Shown: piece after piece, positions 56,796 to 64,000 of the stretch | Layout of the letters: each line of letters starts with the position of its first letter | Numbering within the stretch: position 1 is the first letter of the stretch | Origin: Nocardia spumae | GTDB taxonomy: Bacteria; Actinomycetota; Actinomycetes; Mycobacteriales; Mycobacteriaceae | Direction of reading: 5' to 3' | NCBI RefSeq assembly: GCF_020733635.1 | Contig: NZ_JAJFZL010000001.1 | Span: forward strand, 6,386,001-6,450,000 | Length of the DNA stretch: 64,000 bases | The notes under the pieces: generated by a model | Told to the model about the DNA's origin: nothing | Database searches by the model: none | The model's input: the letters and a program-made list of their open reading frames with translations, nothing else | Made by a program: the position numbers and the translations under genes

Positions 56796-57605
56796 ATGCA
56801 GCTCGAGGAGGTCACCGCTGAGCTCTACGCCCTCGACCCCGCCGAATTCGTGGCGGCCCGCGACGAGCGCGCCCGCGCCGCCCGCGCCGATGGTGACAAA
56901 CCGCTGGCCACGGCGATATCACGGCTGCGTCGCCCGACCGTCGCCGCGTGGGCGGTAAATCTGTTGGCGCGCAACGCCCCCCAGGAATTGGGGGCACTAC
57001 TGGATCTGGGCCGAGCATTGAGCGAGGCGCAGCGCACGCTGTCCGCGCAGCGGATGCGGACACTCGCCGAGCAGCGCCGCAAGGCGGTGAACGCGTTGAC
57101 GCGCAGAGCGGCTCACCTCGCCGCCGATTCCGGGAGGGACCTCACCGAGCCGGTCCTGCGCGCGGTGACCGGCACCCTCAATGCCGCACTCGCCGAACCC
57201 GAGGTCGCCGACCGGGTGCGCGCCGGTGTGGTGACCGCCGCCGCGGACTATGCCGGATTCGGTCCCGCCGGAGCCGTCTTGGCCGCGGTGCCGGATGCCG
57301 AGGAAGCCGCCGCGCGGACGGCCGATACCACCGGCGACGATCTGGCCGCGGCCGCGTCGGCCGTCGAATCCGCCCGGGCCGCAAGGGATTCGGCGCGGCT
57401 CGAACTCGGCCGGCAGCAGATCGAGGCGGCCGCGGCCGAGGAGCGGATCACCGCGCTGCGAGCCGAACTCGAACAGGCCGAGGAGGCGTCCCGATTCACC
57501 CGCGCCGGCGCGGCCGCCGCCGAGGAGGCGGTGCGCCGGGCCGAGGAGGAACTCGCGCGGGCGCAGGCCCACCACGAGTCCCTGCGACACTCCGCGAACC
57601 CCTGA
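56796..57605 (+). CDS. Conserved coiled-coil protein of unknown function
   Basis: A 269-aa protein, Ala/Glu/Arg-rich. Seen: LYALDPAEFVAARDERARAARADGDKPLATAISRLRRPTVAAWAVNLLAR, a recurring actinobacterial N-terminal motif, and a long coiled coil from about 178 to 265 (AASAVESARAARDSARLELGRQQIEAAAAEERITALRAELEQAEEASR). No TM or enzyme motif. Relatives are widespread in actinobacteria but uncharacterised. It converges on the M1 peptidase. Confidence 0.75.
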   Translation: MQLEEVTAELYALDPAEFVAARDERARAARADGDKPLATAISRLRRPTVAAWAVNLLARNAPQELGALLDLGRALSEAQRTLSAQRMRTLAEQRRKAVNALTRRAAHLAADSGRDLTEPVLRAVTGTLNAALAEPEVADRVRAGVVTAAADYAGFGPAGAVLAAVPDAEEAAARTADTTGDDLAAAASAVESARAARDSARLELGRQQIEAAAAEERITALRAELEQAEEASRFTRAGAAAAEEAVRRAEEELARAQAHHESLRHSANP

Positions 57606-57641
57606 TTCGCGCCGAAATACCTTGCGGTCCCTCAGTTCCGG

Positions 57642-59075
57642 TCAGCCGCGCAGCGTGCCCGGGTACAGATACCGATCCGGCGGCGGAGTCGTGGAGTCGA
57701 GCCAGGCGGCGAAGAAGCCGGTCAGATCCGTCGCGGTCTCGGATTGCATGAAGGTGCGGAATTCCGGCATGGAGGCGTTGCCGTAGGCATGTGATTGCAC
57801 GAATTGCGCTACCGCCGGGAAGAACACATCATCACCGATCTGACGACGCAGTGCGTGCAGGAACAGCGGCCCGCGGGAGTACACGACGGTGAATTCGTTT
57901 CCGGCACCGGGGTTCTGCAGCGAGATATCCCAGAAATCGGGCTTGTCCAGGAATTGGGCGACCGTCTTGCGGTAGAGGGCGTCGACATCCTTGCCCTCCT
58001 TGCGTTCCGGCCACAGATAGTCGGCGGTGTAGCTGGCGAAACACTCGTTCAGGCAGACGTCGGACCAGTTCCGCACCGACATCGAATCACCCCACCACTG
58101 ATGGGCGTTCTCGTGCACGACCGTGTTCAGATCGACCCACGGGGCGTAGATCGGCCGGGTCTGCGTTTCCAGTGAGAAGTGCAGACCGGTGTCGACGTAG
58201 ATACCGCCGCCGCTCTCGAAAGGATAGGGCCCGTAGATGGATTCGATGAAGTCGAGAACCTCGGGCAGGCGCTCCTCGAGTGCCTTGCCCCTGGCTGCGC
58301 CGGGCGCGAAGGCACTGAGCAGCGGTGTCCCGTTCGCGCGCCGCTGGTCGAGGAAGTCGAAGTGGTCGATCGCGACCGTGGTCAGATAGCCGATGCTCGG
58401 ATGCTTCGAGCTCCAGGTGACGGTGCGCTTGTCACCGTCGACTCGATCACCGACCCGCAGTCCGTTCGACATCGCCTGCCACTCTTGCGGAATCGTCACC
58501 TTCAGATCGAAAGTGGCTTTGTCCAAAGGAGTGTCGTTGAGTGGGTACCACGAGGTCGCCGAATGTGGTTCGCCCGCGGCGAAGGCGCCGCCGCTCGGCG
58601 AGATCGTCCACCCGGAATCGGGGCTGTCGCCCTCGGCGCCGGCGTAGTCGACGGTGACCGTGAACGGCAAGCCGGGCAGGACCGGCAGCGCCGGGGTGAC
58701 GGTCAGTTCGTGCTCACCGTTACGCGTGAATCCGGCCGGGAGGTTGTTCACCGACACCTTCTCGACCGCGGGCCCGGCGTAATCGAGGTTGAACGCCCGC
58801 AGCGCCTGGGTGGACACCGCATCGATCCTCGCGGTTCCGGTGAGGTGCCTGCTGGGCGGGTCGTAGTCGATGGCGACGTCGTAGTGGCGCACGTCGTAGC
58901 CGCCGTTGCCGTCGTCGGGGTAGTACGGGTCACCGAGTCCGGGCGATCCGGTGAACGGATCGGCCGGTTGCGCCTGCGCCTGCGCCGCCATCGGTTGCGT
59001 CTGCGCGGGTAGCACCAGTGCCACGCCACACAACGCGCCCGCTGTGAGACACCGTGCCCAGACATGCGACTTCAT
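57642..59075 (-). CDS. Secreted M1-family zinc metallopeptidase
   Basis: A 477-aa exported aminopeptidase-like enzyme. Seen: signal peptide (VWARCLTAGALCGVALVLPAQTQPMAAQAQA), N-terminal M1 beta domain (VRHYDVAIDYDPPSRHLTGTARI), then VDTGLHFSLETQTRPIYAP (equivalent of GAMEN), zinc motif HENAHQWWGDSM, and NECFASYTADYLW providing the third ligand Glu. The C-terminal helical domain is short, as in the bacterial secreted clade. GGCGGAGGG precedes the ATG at 59075. It likely degrades peptides outside the membrane. Confidence 0.88.
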   Translation of the reverse strand: MKSHVWARCLTAGALCGVALVLPAQTQPMAAQAQAQPADPFTGSPGLGDPYYPDDGNGGYDVRHYDVAIDYDPPSRHLTGTARIDAVSTQALRAFNLDYAGPAVEKVSVNNLPAGFTRNGEHELTVTPALPVLPGLPFTVTVDYAGAEGDSPDSGWTISPSGGAFAAGEPHSATSWYPLNDTPLDKATFDLKVTIPQEWQAMSNGLRVGDRVDGDKRTVTWSSKHPSIGYLTTVAIDHFDFLDQRRANGTPLLSAFAPGAARGKALEERLPEVLDFIESIYGPYPFESGGGIYVDTGLHFSLETQTRPIYAPWVDLNTVVHENAHQWWGDSMSVRNWSDVCLNECFASYTADYLWPERKEGKDVDALYRKTVAQFLDKPDFWDISLQNPGAGNEFTVVYSRGPLFLHALRRQIGDDVFFPAVAQFVQSHAYGNASMPEFRTFMQSETATDLTGFFAAWLDSTTPPPDRYLYPGTLRG

Positions 59076-59161
59076 CCGACCCTCCGCCCCTTTCCGGCAC
59101 GACGTGCCGACCAACCGCCGATGCTAGTCGGCCGCGCGCGATCGCCTGGACGACACCCGAG

Positions 59162-59827
59162 TCAGCCGCGCAATTCGTCCGGTAATTGCTGCGGATCCAG
59201 GAGGAGCCGATGGGAATCGACCCGGCCGACCTTCTCCGCCAAGCCCAGATTGTCGGTCAGCAGCTTCCATTCGACATCGCTGATGGCCGCCACGGCACGT
59301 TCGAGCACCCCGAGATCCTTGGTGCCCCAGGCGATCGGCATCATGCTGACCGGCTGGCGCAGATCCCCGACCGATCGCGGCGCGCGATCGGCGCGCACGG
59401 TCACCGACGGAACCTGCTCCCCCGCGTCGGTCCGGTGCCCGGGCAGCGCGCGCACCACCCGGGTGATCAACGCGTAACGAGGTACGGCGCCGGGTTTGGC
59501 CAGATTCACCAGCGCCAGCAGGGTGACCCCCTTGGCGTGGCGGCTCGAGACGACCGCCGGTACCAGCTCACCCTCGGCGTACAGCTTCTCGATACGCGAG
59601 CGGTACGGGGTCCACACTGCCACGAACAGCGAGGTGATCGTCGCCAGTGCGAAGGCGACCGCCAGCAGGAACGAATACGGATGGTTGAGCCAGATCAGCG
59701 CGGCCGTGCCCAGACCGAGCACGACCGCGGCGGTGAAGGCGAGGATGCGCAGCCGCCGGATATCGCGGACGACTTCGTTCACCGCCCGGGCATGTTCGCG
59801 ATCGACCGCGAATTCGAAGCGTCGCAC
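59162..59827 (-). CDS. DUF3239 membrane protein
   Basis: A 221-aa protein with two adjacent TMs (LRILAFTAAVVLGLGTAALIWL and FLLAVAFALATITSLFVAVW) near the N terminus and a cytoplasmic domain: LYAEGELVPAVVSSRHAKGVTLLALVNLAKPG and ISDVEWKLLTDNLGLAEKV. It belongs to DUF3239, seen in Corynebacteriales; function unknown. GTG start. It lies 48 bp downstream of XPB on the same strand, but a hairpin separates them. Confidence 0.8.
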   Translation of the reverse strand: MRRFEFAVDREHARAVNEVVRDIRRLRILAFTAAVVLGLGTAALIWLNHPYSFLLAVAFALATITSLFVAVWTPYRSRIEKLYAEGELVPAVVSSRHAKGVTLLALVNLAKPGAVPRYALITRVVRALPGHRTDAGEQVPSVTVRADRAPRSVGDLRQPVSMMPIAWGTKDLGVLERAVAAISDVEWKLLTDNLGLAEKVGRVDSHRLLLDPQQLPDELRG

Positions 59828-59850
59828 GTGTCAAATCCTCACATCCGTCC

Positions 59851-59880
59851 GGTAGCGATGGCCCAGCGGCCACCGCTACC
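59851..59880 (-). terminator. Hairpin at the 3' end of the XPB helicase gene
   Basis: GGTAGCG (59851-59857) pairs with CGCTACC (59874-59880), with an inner GGCC/GGCC stem (59860-59863, 59868-59871). It overlaps the XPB stop codon (59876-59878). No T-run. Confidence 0.5.
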
Positions 59881-61534
59881 CGATCGTCGGGCCCAACAGA
59901 TCGTCCGCATCGGTAATGCGATAGGCATATCCCTGTTCTGCCAGGAAACGTTGCCGGTGCGCGGCATATTCGGCATCCAGCGTGTCGCGTGCCACCACCG
60001 AATAGAAGTGCGCCTGGCCACCATCGGATTTCGGCCGCAGCAGCCGGCCCAGGCGCTGAGCCTCCTCCTGACGCGAGCCGAAGGTCCCCGAAACCTGCAC
60101 CGCCACAGAGGCTTCCGGTAGATCGATGGAGAAGTTCGCGACCTTGCTCACCACCAGGACCGGAATCTCGCCGTTGCGGAACGCGTCGAACAACGCCTCG
60201 CGCTCCTTGGTCCGCGTCGAGCCCTGAATGACCGGGGCGTCGAGGTGTTCGCCCAGCTCGTCGAGCTGATCGAGATAGGCGCCGATGACCAGGGTCGGCG
60301 CCTCGCGATGCCGCGCCAGAATCGACTCGACCACGGGAAGTTTCGTCCGGGCGGTGGAGCAGAGTTTGTAGCGCTCCTCCGGTTCGGCGGTGGCGTAGGC
60401 CATGCGCTCGGCGTCGGTGAGCGTGACCCGCACCTCGACGCAGTCGGCCGGGGCGATCCAGCCCTGCGCCTCGATATCCTTCCACGGCGCGTCGTAGCGC
60501 TTCGGGCCGATCAGCGAGAACACATCGCCCTCGCGCCCGTCCTCACGCACCAGCGTCGCGGTCAGTCCGAGCCGGCGCCGGGACTGCAGATCCGCGGTCA
60601 TCCGGAAGACCGGGGCGGGCAGCAGGTGCACCTCGTCGTAGATGACCAGGCCCCAGTCGCGGCTGTCGAACAGCTCCAGATGTTTGTACTCACCCTTGGT
60701 CTTGCGGGTGATCACCTGATAGGTCGCGATGGTGACCGGGCGGATCTCCTTGCGCTCACCGGAGTACTCACCGATCTCGTCCTCGGTCAGCGAGGTGCGC
60801 GCCAGCAGCTCTCGCTTCCACTGCCGTCCGGCGACGGTATTGGTGACCAGGATCAGGGTCGTGGCCTGCGCCTTGGCCATCGCCGCCGCGCCGACCATGG
60901 TCTTGCCCGCGCCACACGGCAGGACCACGACGCCGGAGCCACCCGCCCAGAACGAGTCGGCCGCCAGTTCCTGATAGTCGCGCAGATGCCATTCGTGGGT
61001 GTCGAAGTCGAGATCGATGCGATGGGCCTCGCCGTCGACATAGCCCGCGAGGTCCTCGGCGGGCCAGCCGATCTTCAGCAGCGTCTGCTTGATCCGCCCG
61101 CGCTCGGACGGATGGACGGCGACCGTGTCGTCGTCGATGCGATTGCCGAGCATCGGCTGGATCTTCTTGTGCCGCAACACCTCTTCCAGCACGGCACGGT
61201 CCAGGCTGACCAGCACCAGACCGTGTGCGGGGTGTTTGACCAGCTGCAGCCGCCCGTACCGGGCCATGGTCTCGACCACGTCGACCAGCAGCGGCTGCGG
61301 CACCGCGTAGCGCGAGAAGCTGACCAGCGCGTCGACGACCTGTTCCGCGTCGTGCCCGGCCGCCCGCGCATTCCACAGCGCCAGCGGAGTCACCCGGTAG
61401 GTGTGCACGTGTTCAGGTGCGCGCTCGAGTTCGGCGAACGGCGCGATCGCCTGCCGGGCCGCGTCGGCCTGCTGGTGATCCACCTCGAGCAGCAGGGTTT
61501 TGTCGCTCTGCACGATGAGCGGTCCGTCGGTCAC
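59876..61534 (-). CDS. ercc3: XPB/Ercc3-type DEAH-box DNA helicase
   Basis: A 552-aa SF2 helicase of the bacterial XPB type (Rv0861c). Seen: N-terminal damage-recognition-like domain (about 1-190), Walker A LPCGAGKTMVG, DEVH box YDEVHLLPAP, SRRRLGLTATLVREDGRE (motif III), VIQGSTRTKEREALFDAF, VVSKVANFSIDLPEASV and SRQEEAQRLGRLLRPKSDG (motif VI). It unwinds DNA 3'-5' in repair. GGAGGAGG lies 4 nt before GTG 61534. The helicase-associated protein encoded 4 kb away is conserved in the same neighbourhood. Confidence 0.95.
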   Translation of the reverse strand: MTDGPLIVQSDKTLLLEVDHQQADAARQAIAPFAELERAPEHVHTYRVTPLALWNARAAGHDAEQVVDALVSFSRYAVPQPLLVDVVETMARYGRLQLVKHPAHGLVLVSLDRAVLEEVLRHKKIQPMLGNRIDDDTVAVHPSERGRIKQTLLKIGWPAEDLAGYVDGEAHRIDLDFDTHEWHLRDYQELAADSFWAGGSGVVVLPCGAGKTMVGAAAMAKAQATTLILVTNTVAGRQWKRELLARTSLTEDEIGEYSGERKEIRPVTIATYQVITRKTKGEYKHLELFDSRDWGLVIYDEVHLLPAPVFRMTADLQSRRRLGLTATLVREDGREGDVFSLIGPKRYDAPWKDIEAQGWIAPADCVEVRVTLTDAERMAYATAEPEERYKLCSTARTKLPVVESILARHREAPTLVIGAYLDQLDELGEHLDAPVIQGSTRTKEREALFDAFRNGEIPVLVVSKVANFSIDLPEASVAVQVSGTFGSRQEEAQRLGRLLRPKSDGGQAHFYSVVARDTLDAEYAAHRQRFLAEQGYAYRITDADDLLGPTIG

Positions 61535-61670
61535 GGCACCTCCTCCAGATTCTCGGGCCTGCCCCCGTCGTCCCACATTGTTGCCGGGCCCCCCGACAAA
61601 CCTCCATCAACCCTACGCGAGCTGGGCAGACGTTCGCCGAGGGTGGATTCGTGGCGTCGGCGGCCCGCAG

Positions 61671-62249
61671 CTATCCGCTGGTCAGCGCGGGCCAGTCGGT
61701 AGCTGGTCCCGGCGGGTCGGTACGCAGGCGGGACGCGATCCAGGAATCCCGGCGAATGCCGCGCTGCGTACCCGCCAGGCGAAGGCAGCCCTCGTAGTGG
61801 AAGCCCGCCCGTCGCGCCACGGCGGCCGAGGCGGTGTTGCCGGCGAAGGCGCGCCACTCGACGCGGGTCAGTCCCAGCCCGTCGGTGGCGAAACCGAAAT
61901 CGCAGGCCAGCCGCACCGCGCGGGTCATCAGCCCGCGTCCGCGCGCGGCGGCGGCGAGCCAGAAGCCGATTTCCGCGGCCCCGGCATGCGGTCCCGCATC
62001 CAATCCGAGCATGCCGACGACCGGCCCATCGGCAGCCGTGCGCACCGCCCAGACCGGACTGCGCTCCGCCCACCCGCGGTCGACGTTGCCGGCCAGGAAG
62101 CCCAGGGCGTCCGAGCGCAGGTACGGCACCGGCACCACCGTCCATTCCGCGATCGACGGCTCCCGGCAGCAGGTGATGATCGTGTCGACGTCGGCCTCGA
62201 TCGGCCGCGACAACCACACCGTGTGATCGGTCAGTACACAGTCCTCCAC
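61671..62249 (-). CDS. GNAT N-acetyltransferase (RimJ/RimL type)
   Basis: A 192-aa acetyltransferase. Seen: VWLSRPIEADVDTIITCCREP at the start, EIGFWLAAAARGRGLMTRAVRLACDFGF (acetyl-CoA loop R-x-x-G-R/G) and RVEWRAFAGNTASAAVARRAGFHYEG near the end, the RimJ/RimL pattern. It transfers acetyl groups to N-terminal or side-chain amines; the target is unknown. GTG start. It is divergent from the SigJ-like gene with 66 bp between starts. Confidence 0.9.
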   Translation of the reverse strand: MEDCVLTDHTVWLSRPIEADVDTIITCCREPSIAEWTVVPVPYLRSDALGFLAGNVDRGWAERSPVWAVRTAADGPVVGMLGLDAGPHAGAAEIGFWLAAAARGRGLMTRAVRLACDFGFATDGLGLTRVEWRAFAGNTASAAVARRAGFHYEGCLRLAGTQRGIRRDSWIASRLRTDPPGPATDWPALTSG

Positions 62250-62302
62250 CGCCTAATGCTGGCACGCAACCCGGCGGTGGCCCAGCCGATTTCCGGCGAC
62301 CG

Positions 62303-62308
62303 TAGAAT
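62303..62308 (+). promoter_or_regulatory. -10 box of a leaderless transcript (SigJ-like gene)
   Basis: TAGAAT followed by 7 nt and the ATG at 62316. Confidence 0.55.
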
Positions 62309-62315
62309 CAACCCA

Positions 62316-63257
62316 ATGGTTGCCGCGTTACTCGCCGATCTGTTCGAATCCCATCGGGCGCATCTGCTCTCGGTGGGGTACCGGCTGACCGGCAGTGTGG
62401 CCGACGCCGAGGACGCGGTACAGGAGAGCTGGTTACGCCTGGCGGGCGCTCACCAGTCCGACATCGAGGATCTGCGCGCCTGGCTGACCACCGTGGTCAG
62501 CCGTATCTGCCTGGATCGGCTGCGCAGTGCCGCGGCACGCCGGGAAAATTATGTGGGGCAGTGGCTTCCGGAGCCGATCGTCACCGCCGTGGCGCCGTCG
62601 AGACAGCCCGATCCGCTGGAATCGGTGGTCCGCAAACAGGATTGCCGCTTCGCCGCCCTCGTCGTACTGGACGCGCTGACCCCGCCGCAGCGGGTGGCCT
62701 TCGTCCTGCACGACGCGTTCTCGGTCCCCTTCGACGAGATCGCCGAACTACTCGACGTGTCTCCGGAGGCGGCCCGACAGCTGGCCGTGCGTGCGCGAAA
62801 GGCGTTGGCCCACAGTCCGGACCCGGTCTCCGACGCCGATCATGTCGCCGCGGTGCAGAGGCTGCTGGTGGCGCTGGCCGCCGGGGATGTGGACGCCGTG
62901 GTCGCGGCGCTGCATCCGGATTCGGTCTTCATCGGCGACACCGGCGGCACGGCGAAGACCGCGGCGCGGGCGATTCTCGGCCCGGACAGGATCGCGCGGT
63001 TCGCGCTGGGGCTCATCCGGATGTACCGGATGGATCCGTCCGAACTGTCTCCCACCGAATCGACACAGTTCGAATTCGTCAGCGTCAACGGGCAACTCGG
63101 GCTGCTGATGCACGAGCGCGCGCCACGCGACGGTGCCCCGGGCTCTCCGGCCCGCGTGATCGGTTTCGCCGTTCGCGACGGATTGATCTGGGGCACTTAC
63201 GATATCGCGAATCCCGGGAAGCTCGGCGGTATCCGCCTGCCCCGGGGCACCACGTAA
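62316..63257 (+). CDS. sigJ: ECF sigma factor of the SigJ type with C-terminal SnoaL-like domain
   Basis: A 313-aa ECF41-type sigma factor. Region 2 is at the N terminus (LFESHRAHLLSVGYRLTGSVADAEDAVQESWLRL; LRAWLTTVVSRICLDRLRSA), region 4 follows (LDALTPPQRVAFVLHDAFSVPFDEIAELLDVSPEAARQLAVRARKAL), then a SnoaL-like domain of about 120 residues (VALHPDSVFIGDTGGTAKTAARAI) that in ECF41/SigJ proteins acts as a built-in regulator replacing an anti-sigma factor. No anti-sigma gene adjoins it. ECF41 sigmas often have an oxidoreductase or carboxymuconolactone decarboxylase gene next to them; none is found here. Confidence 0.88.
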   Translation: MVAALLADLFESHRAHLLSVGYRLTGSVADAEDAVQESWLRLAGAHQSDIEDLRAWLTTVVSRICLDRLRSAAARRENYVGQWLPEPIVTAVAPSRQPDPLESVVRKQDCRFAALVVLDALTPPQRVAFVLHDAFSVPFDEIAELLDVSPEAARQLAVRARKALAHSPDPVSDADHVAAVQRLLVALAAGDVDAVVAALHPDSVFIGDTGGTAKTAARAILGPDRIARFALGLIRMYRMDPSELSPTESTQFEFVSVNGQLGLLMHERAPRDGAPGSPARVIGFAVRDGLIWGTYDIANPGKLGGIRLPRGTT

Positions 63258-63284
63258 CCGCCGGAACGCGGCGCGTTCCGGCGG
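63258..63284 (+). terminator. Terminator hairpin of the SigJ-like gene
   Basis: A perfect 12-bp inverted repeat: CCGCCGGAACGC (63258-63269) and GCGTTCCGGCGG (63273-63284) with a 3-nt loop, directly after the stop and followed by CTTCTTCGTT. Confidence 0.75.
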
Positions 63285-63356
63285 CTCGACCTTCTTCGTT
63301 CCCGCGGCACGCGGGAACCCACACCACGACAAGGCCATTACGCCCGGACCACCGCT

Positions 63357-63554
63357 CTAGGAGGTCGAGCCGGTCCACATATCCGGGGTACTGGAGCCGA
63401 GACCCCAGTTGCCGGTCGTGGATCCGGTACCCCAGTTCGGTGTCGAGGAACCCCAGAACCAGTCGTTGCCGAAGATGTTGTGCAGGGTGTCGTTGATGTA
63501 TCCGATAACCGTGCCCGCCGCCGGATGCAGCAGAAGGTCGAGATACGAGGCCAT
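63357..63554 (-). CDS. 65-aa peptide with hydrophobic N terminus and Ser/Thr/Gly/Trp repeats
   Basis: A short protein, not recognised. Residues 1-28 (MASYLDLLLHPAAGTVIGYI, then NDTLHNIF) are an amphipathic hydrophobic helix without a clear cleavage site. Residues 29-65 are low complexity with repeats of GSSTP.(W/M)..GS and GNWG, four Trp residues. AAAGGGG precedes the ATG at 63554. A 5-bp stem with a UUCG tetraloop (63574-63587) lies in the leader. It is convergent with the SigJ-like gene and divergent from dapC. Expression is plausible but unproven. Confidence 0.6.
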   Translation of the reverse strand: MASYLDLLLHPAAGTVIGYINDTLHNIFGNDWFWGSSTPNWGTGSTTGNWGLGSSTPDMWTGSTS

Positions 63555-63738
63555 ACTTCGCCCCTTTCGAGCCACCACCGAAGTGGTTGTGAGATAGAAC
63601 ACGGGGAGGCTAGCTCTCGTCGGGAAACCGCACAACCATGCAGGTCAGAATGCCGAAAGAAATGTGAAACATAGCCTTTCGCTATTGCGCTGCAACTGTA
63701 GCGAACGACCGGCAAGCGGAGCCCTCGGAGCCGGTCGC

Positions 63739-63744
63739 TACGTT
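63739..63744 (+). promoter_or_regulatory. -10 box of a leaderless transcript (dapC)
   Basis: TACGTT followed by 6 nt and the ATG at 63751. Confidence 0.5.
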
Positions 63745-63750
63745 GAGACC

Positions 63751-64000
63751 ATGTCAGCCATCCCCACCGTGTCGCGCCTGCGGCCGTTCGGCGCCACGAT
63801 CTTCGCGGAAATGACCGAGCTGGCCGTGCGCCACGACGCGGTCAACCTCGGTCAGGGGTTTCCCGACACCGACGGCCCGGCCGCGATGCTCGAGGTGGCA
63901 CGGACCGCCATCGCCGAGGGCCTGAACCAGTACCCGCCCGGTCGCGGGATGCCGGTGCTGCGACGGGCGGTCGCCGACGACCGGCGCCGGCGCTACGGCA
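63751..64000 (+). CDS. dapC: Class I/II aminotransferase, N-succinyldiaminopimelate aminotransferase-like (partial)
   Basis: The first 83 residues of a PLP-dependent aminotransferase, cut by the window end. Seen: VSRLRPFGATIFAEMTELAVRHDAVNLGQGFPDTDGP and LNQYPPGRGMPVLRRAVADD, the standard N-terminal pattern of class I aminotransferases and very close in style to DapC (Rv0858c), which makes N-succinyl-LL-diaminopimelate for lysine and peptidoglycan. Rv0858c lies near the XPB helicase gene in M. tuberculosis, which agrees with the context. The catalytic lysine is outside the window. Confidence 0.8.
   Translation, partial: MSAIPTVSRLRPFGATIFAEMTELAVRHDAVNLGQGFPDTDGPAAMLEVARTAIAEGLNQYPPGRGMPVLRRAVADDRRRRYG

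Noticed and set aside
59095..59109. CGGCAC-GAC-GTGCCG stem upstream of the M1 peptidase gene
   Set aside because: Only 6 bp; too short to call as operator or terminator.

Overview
The window is a high-GC, densely coded chromosomal segment from a mycolic-acid actinomycete, most likely Nocardia or a close relative. The evidence is strong G/C third-position bias, frequent GTG starts, -10 boxes of the TANNNT type set 6-8 nt before start codons (leaderless mRNAs), and typical Corynebacteriales families: conservon GTPase operon, SepH, DUF2530, DUF2537, DUF2771, DUF3027, Rpf, hemophore-like protein, PrrAB, AccD3 and EchA6. No rRNA, tRNA, IS element, prophage or CRISPR array was found.

Much of it reads as the M. 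tuberculosis dapC-to-Rv0909 neighbourhood, rearranged and interspersed with other genes. The Rv numbers used here are from memory and no database was searched.

Layout. 0-7.7 kb: reductase/HxlR pair, cyclic-nucleotide-type phosphodiesterase, Baeyer-Villiger-type monooxygenase, an ECF transporter fused as S-A-A plus EcfT, and a secreted glycine-zipper protein. 7.8-12.4 kb (minus): echA6, MBL hydrolase, MT0933-type antitoxin, ligD. 12.5-17 kb: FMO, aldo/keto reductase, secreted protein, accD3. 17-22.2 kb (minus): a conservon (cvnA-D) whose 1271-aa kinase carries a long LPQR-repeat tail. 22.5-28.6 kb (plus): prpE, hemophore-like gene, prrA-prrB, and a YhgE/Pip-like ectodomain protein. 28.6-36.9 kb: FKBP, TrmH/DUF2537, DUF6928, sepH, serC, a duplicated-domain protein, polysaccharide deacetylase, citA. 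37-44 kb: pdxH, MFS exporter with a possible coupled leader peptide, gltA, Eis-like acetyltransferase, YccF, divergent MarR/DUF2530, TetR. 44-53.4 kb: sacsin-like GHKL protein with DUF3027, glutamine cyclotransferase, MFS plus DUF2771, cspB, and rpfA behind a CRP-type site and a c-di-AMP (ydaO) riboswitch. 53.4-64 kb: small conserved protein, helicase-associated protein, lipoprotein, two very small peptides, coiled-coil protein, M1 peptidase, DUF3239, XPB helicase, GNAT, SigJ-like sigma factor, and the start of dapC.

Functionally it is mainly housekeeping: citrate synthases and propionate activation, serine and PLP metabolism, cell division, wall growth and resuscitation, DNA repair, signalling. 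The less explained parts are the conservon repeat tail, the leader peptide, the two micro-peptides, the sacsin-like protein with an atypical nucleotide-binding motif, the lone Pip-like ectodomain, and operator-like repeats at two divergent regulator promoters.
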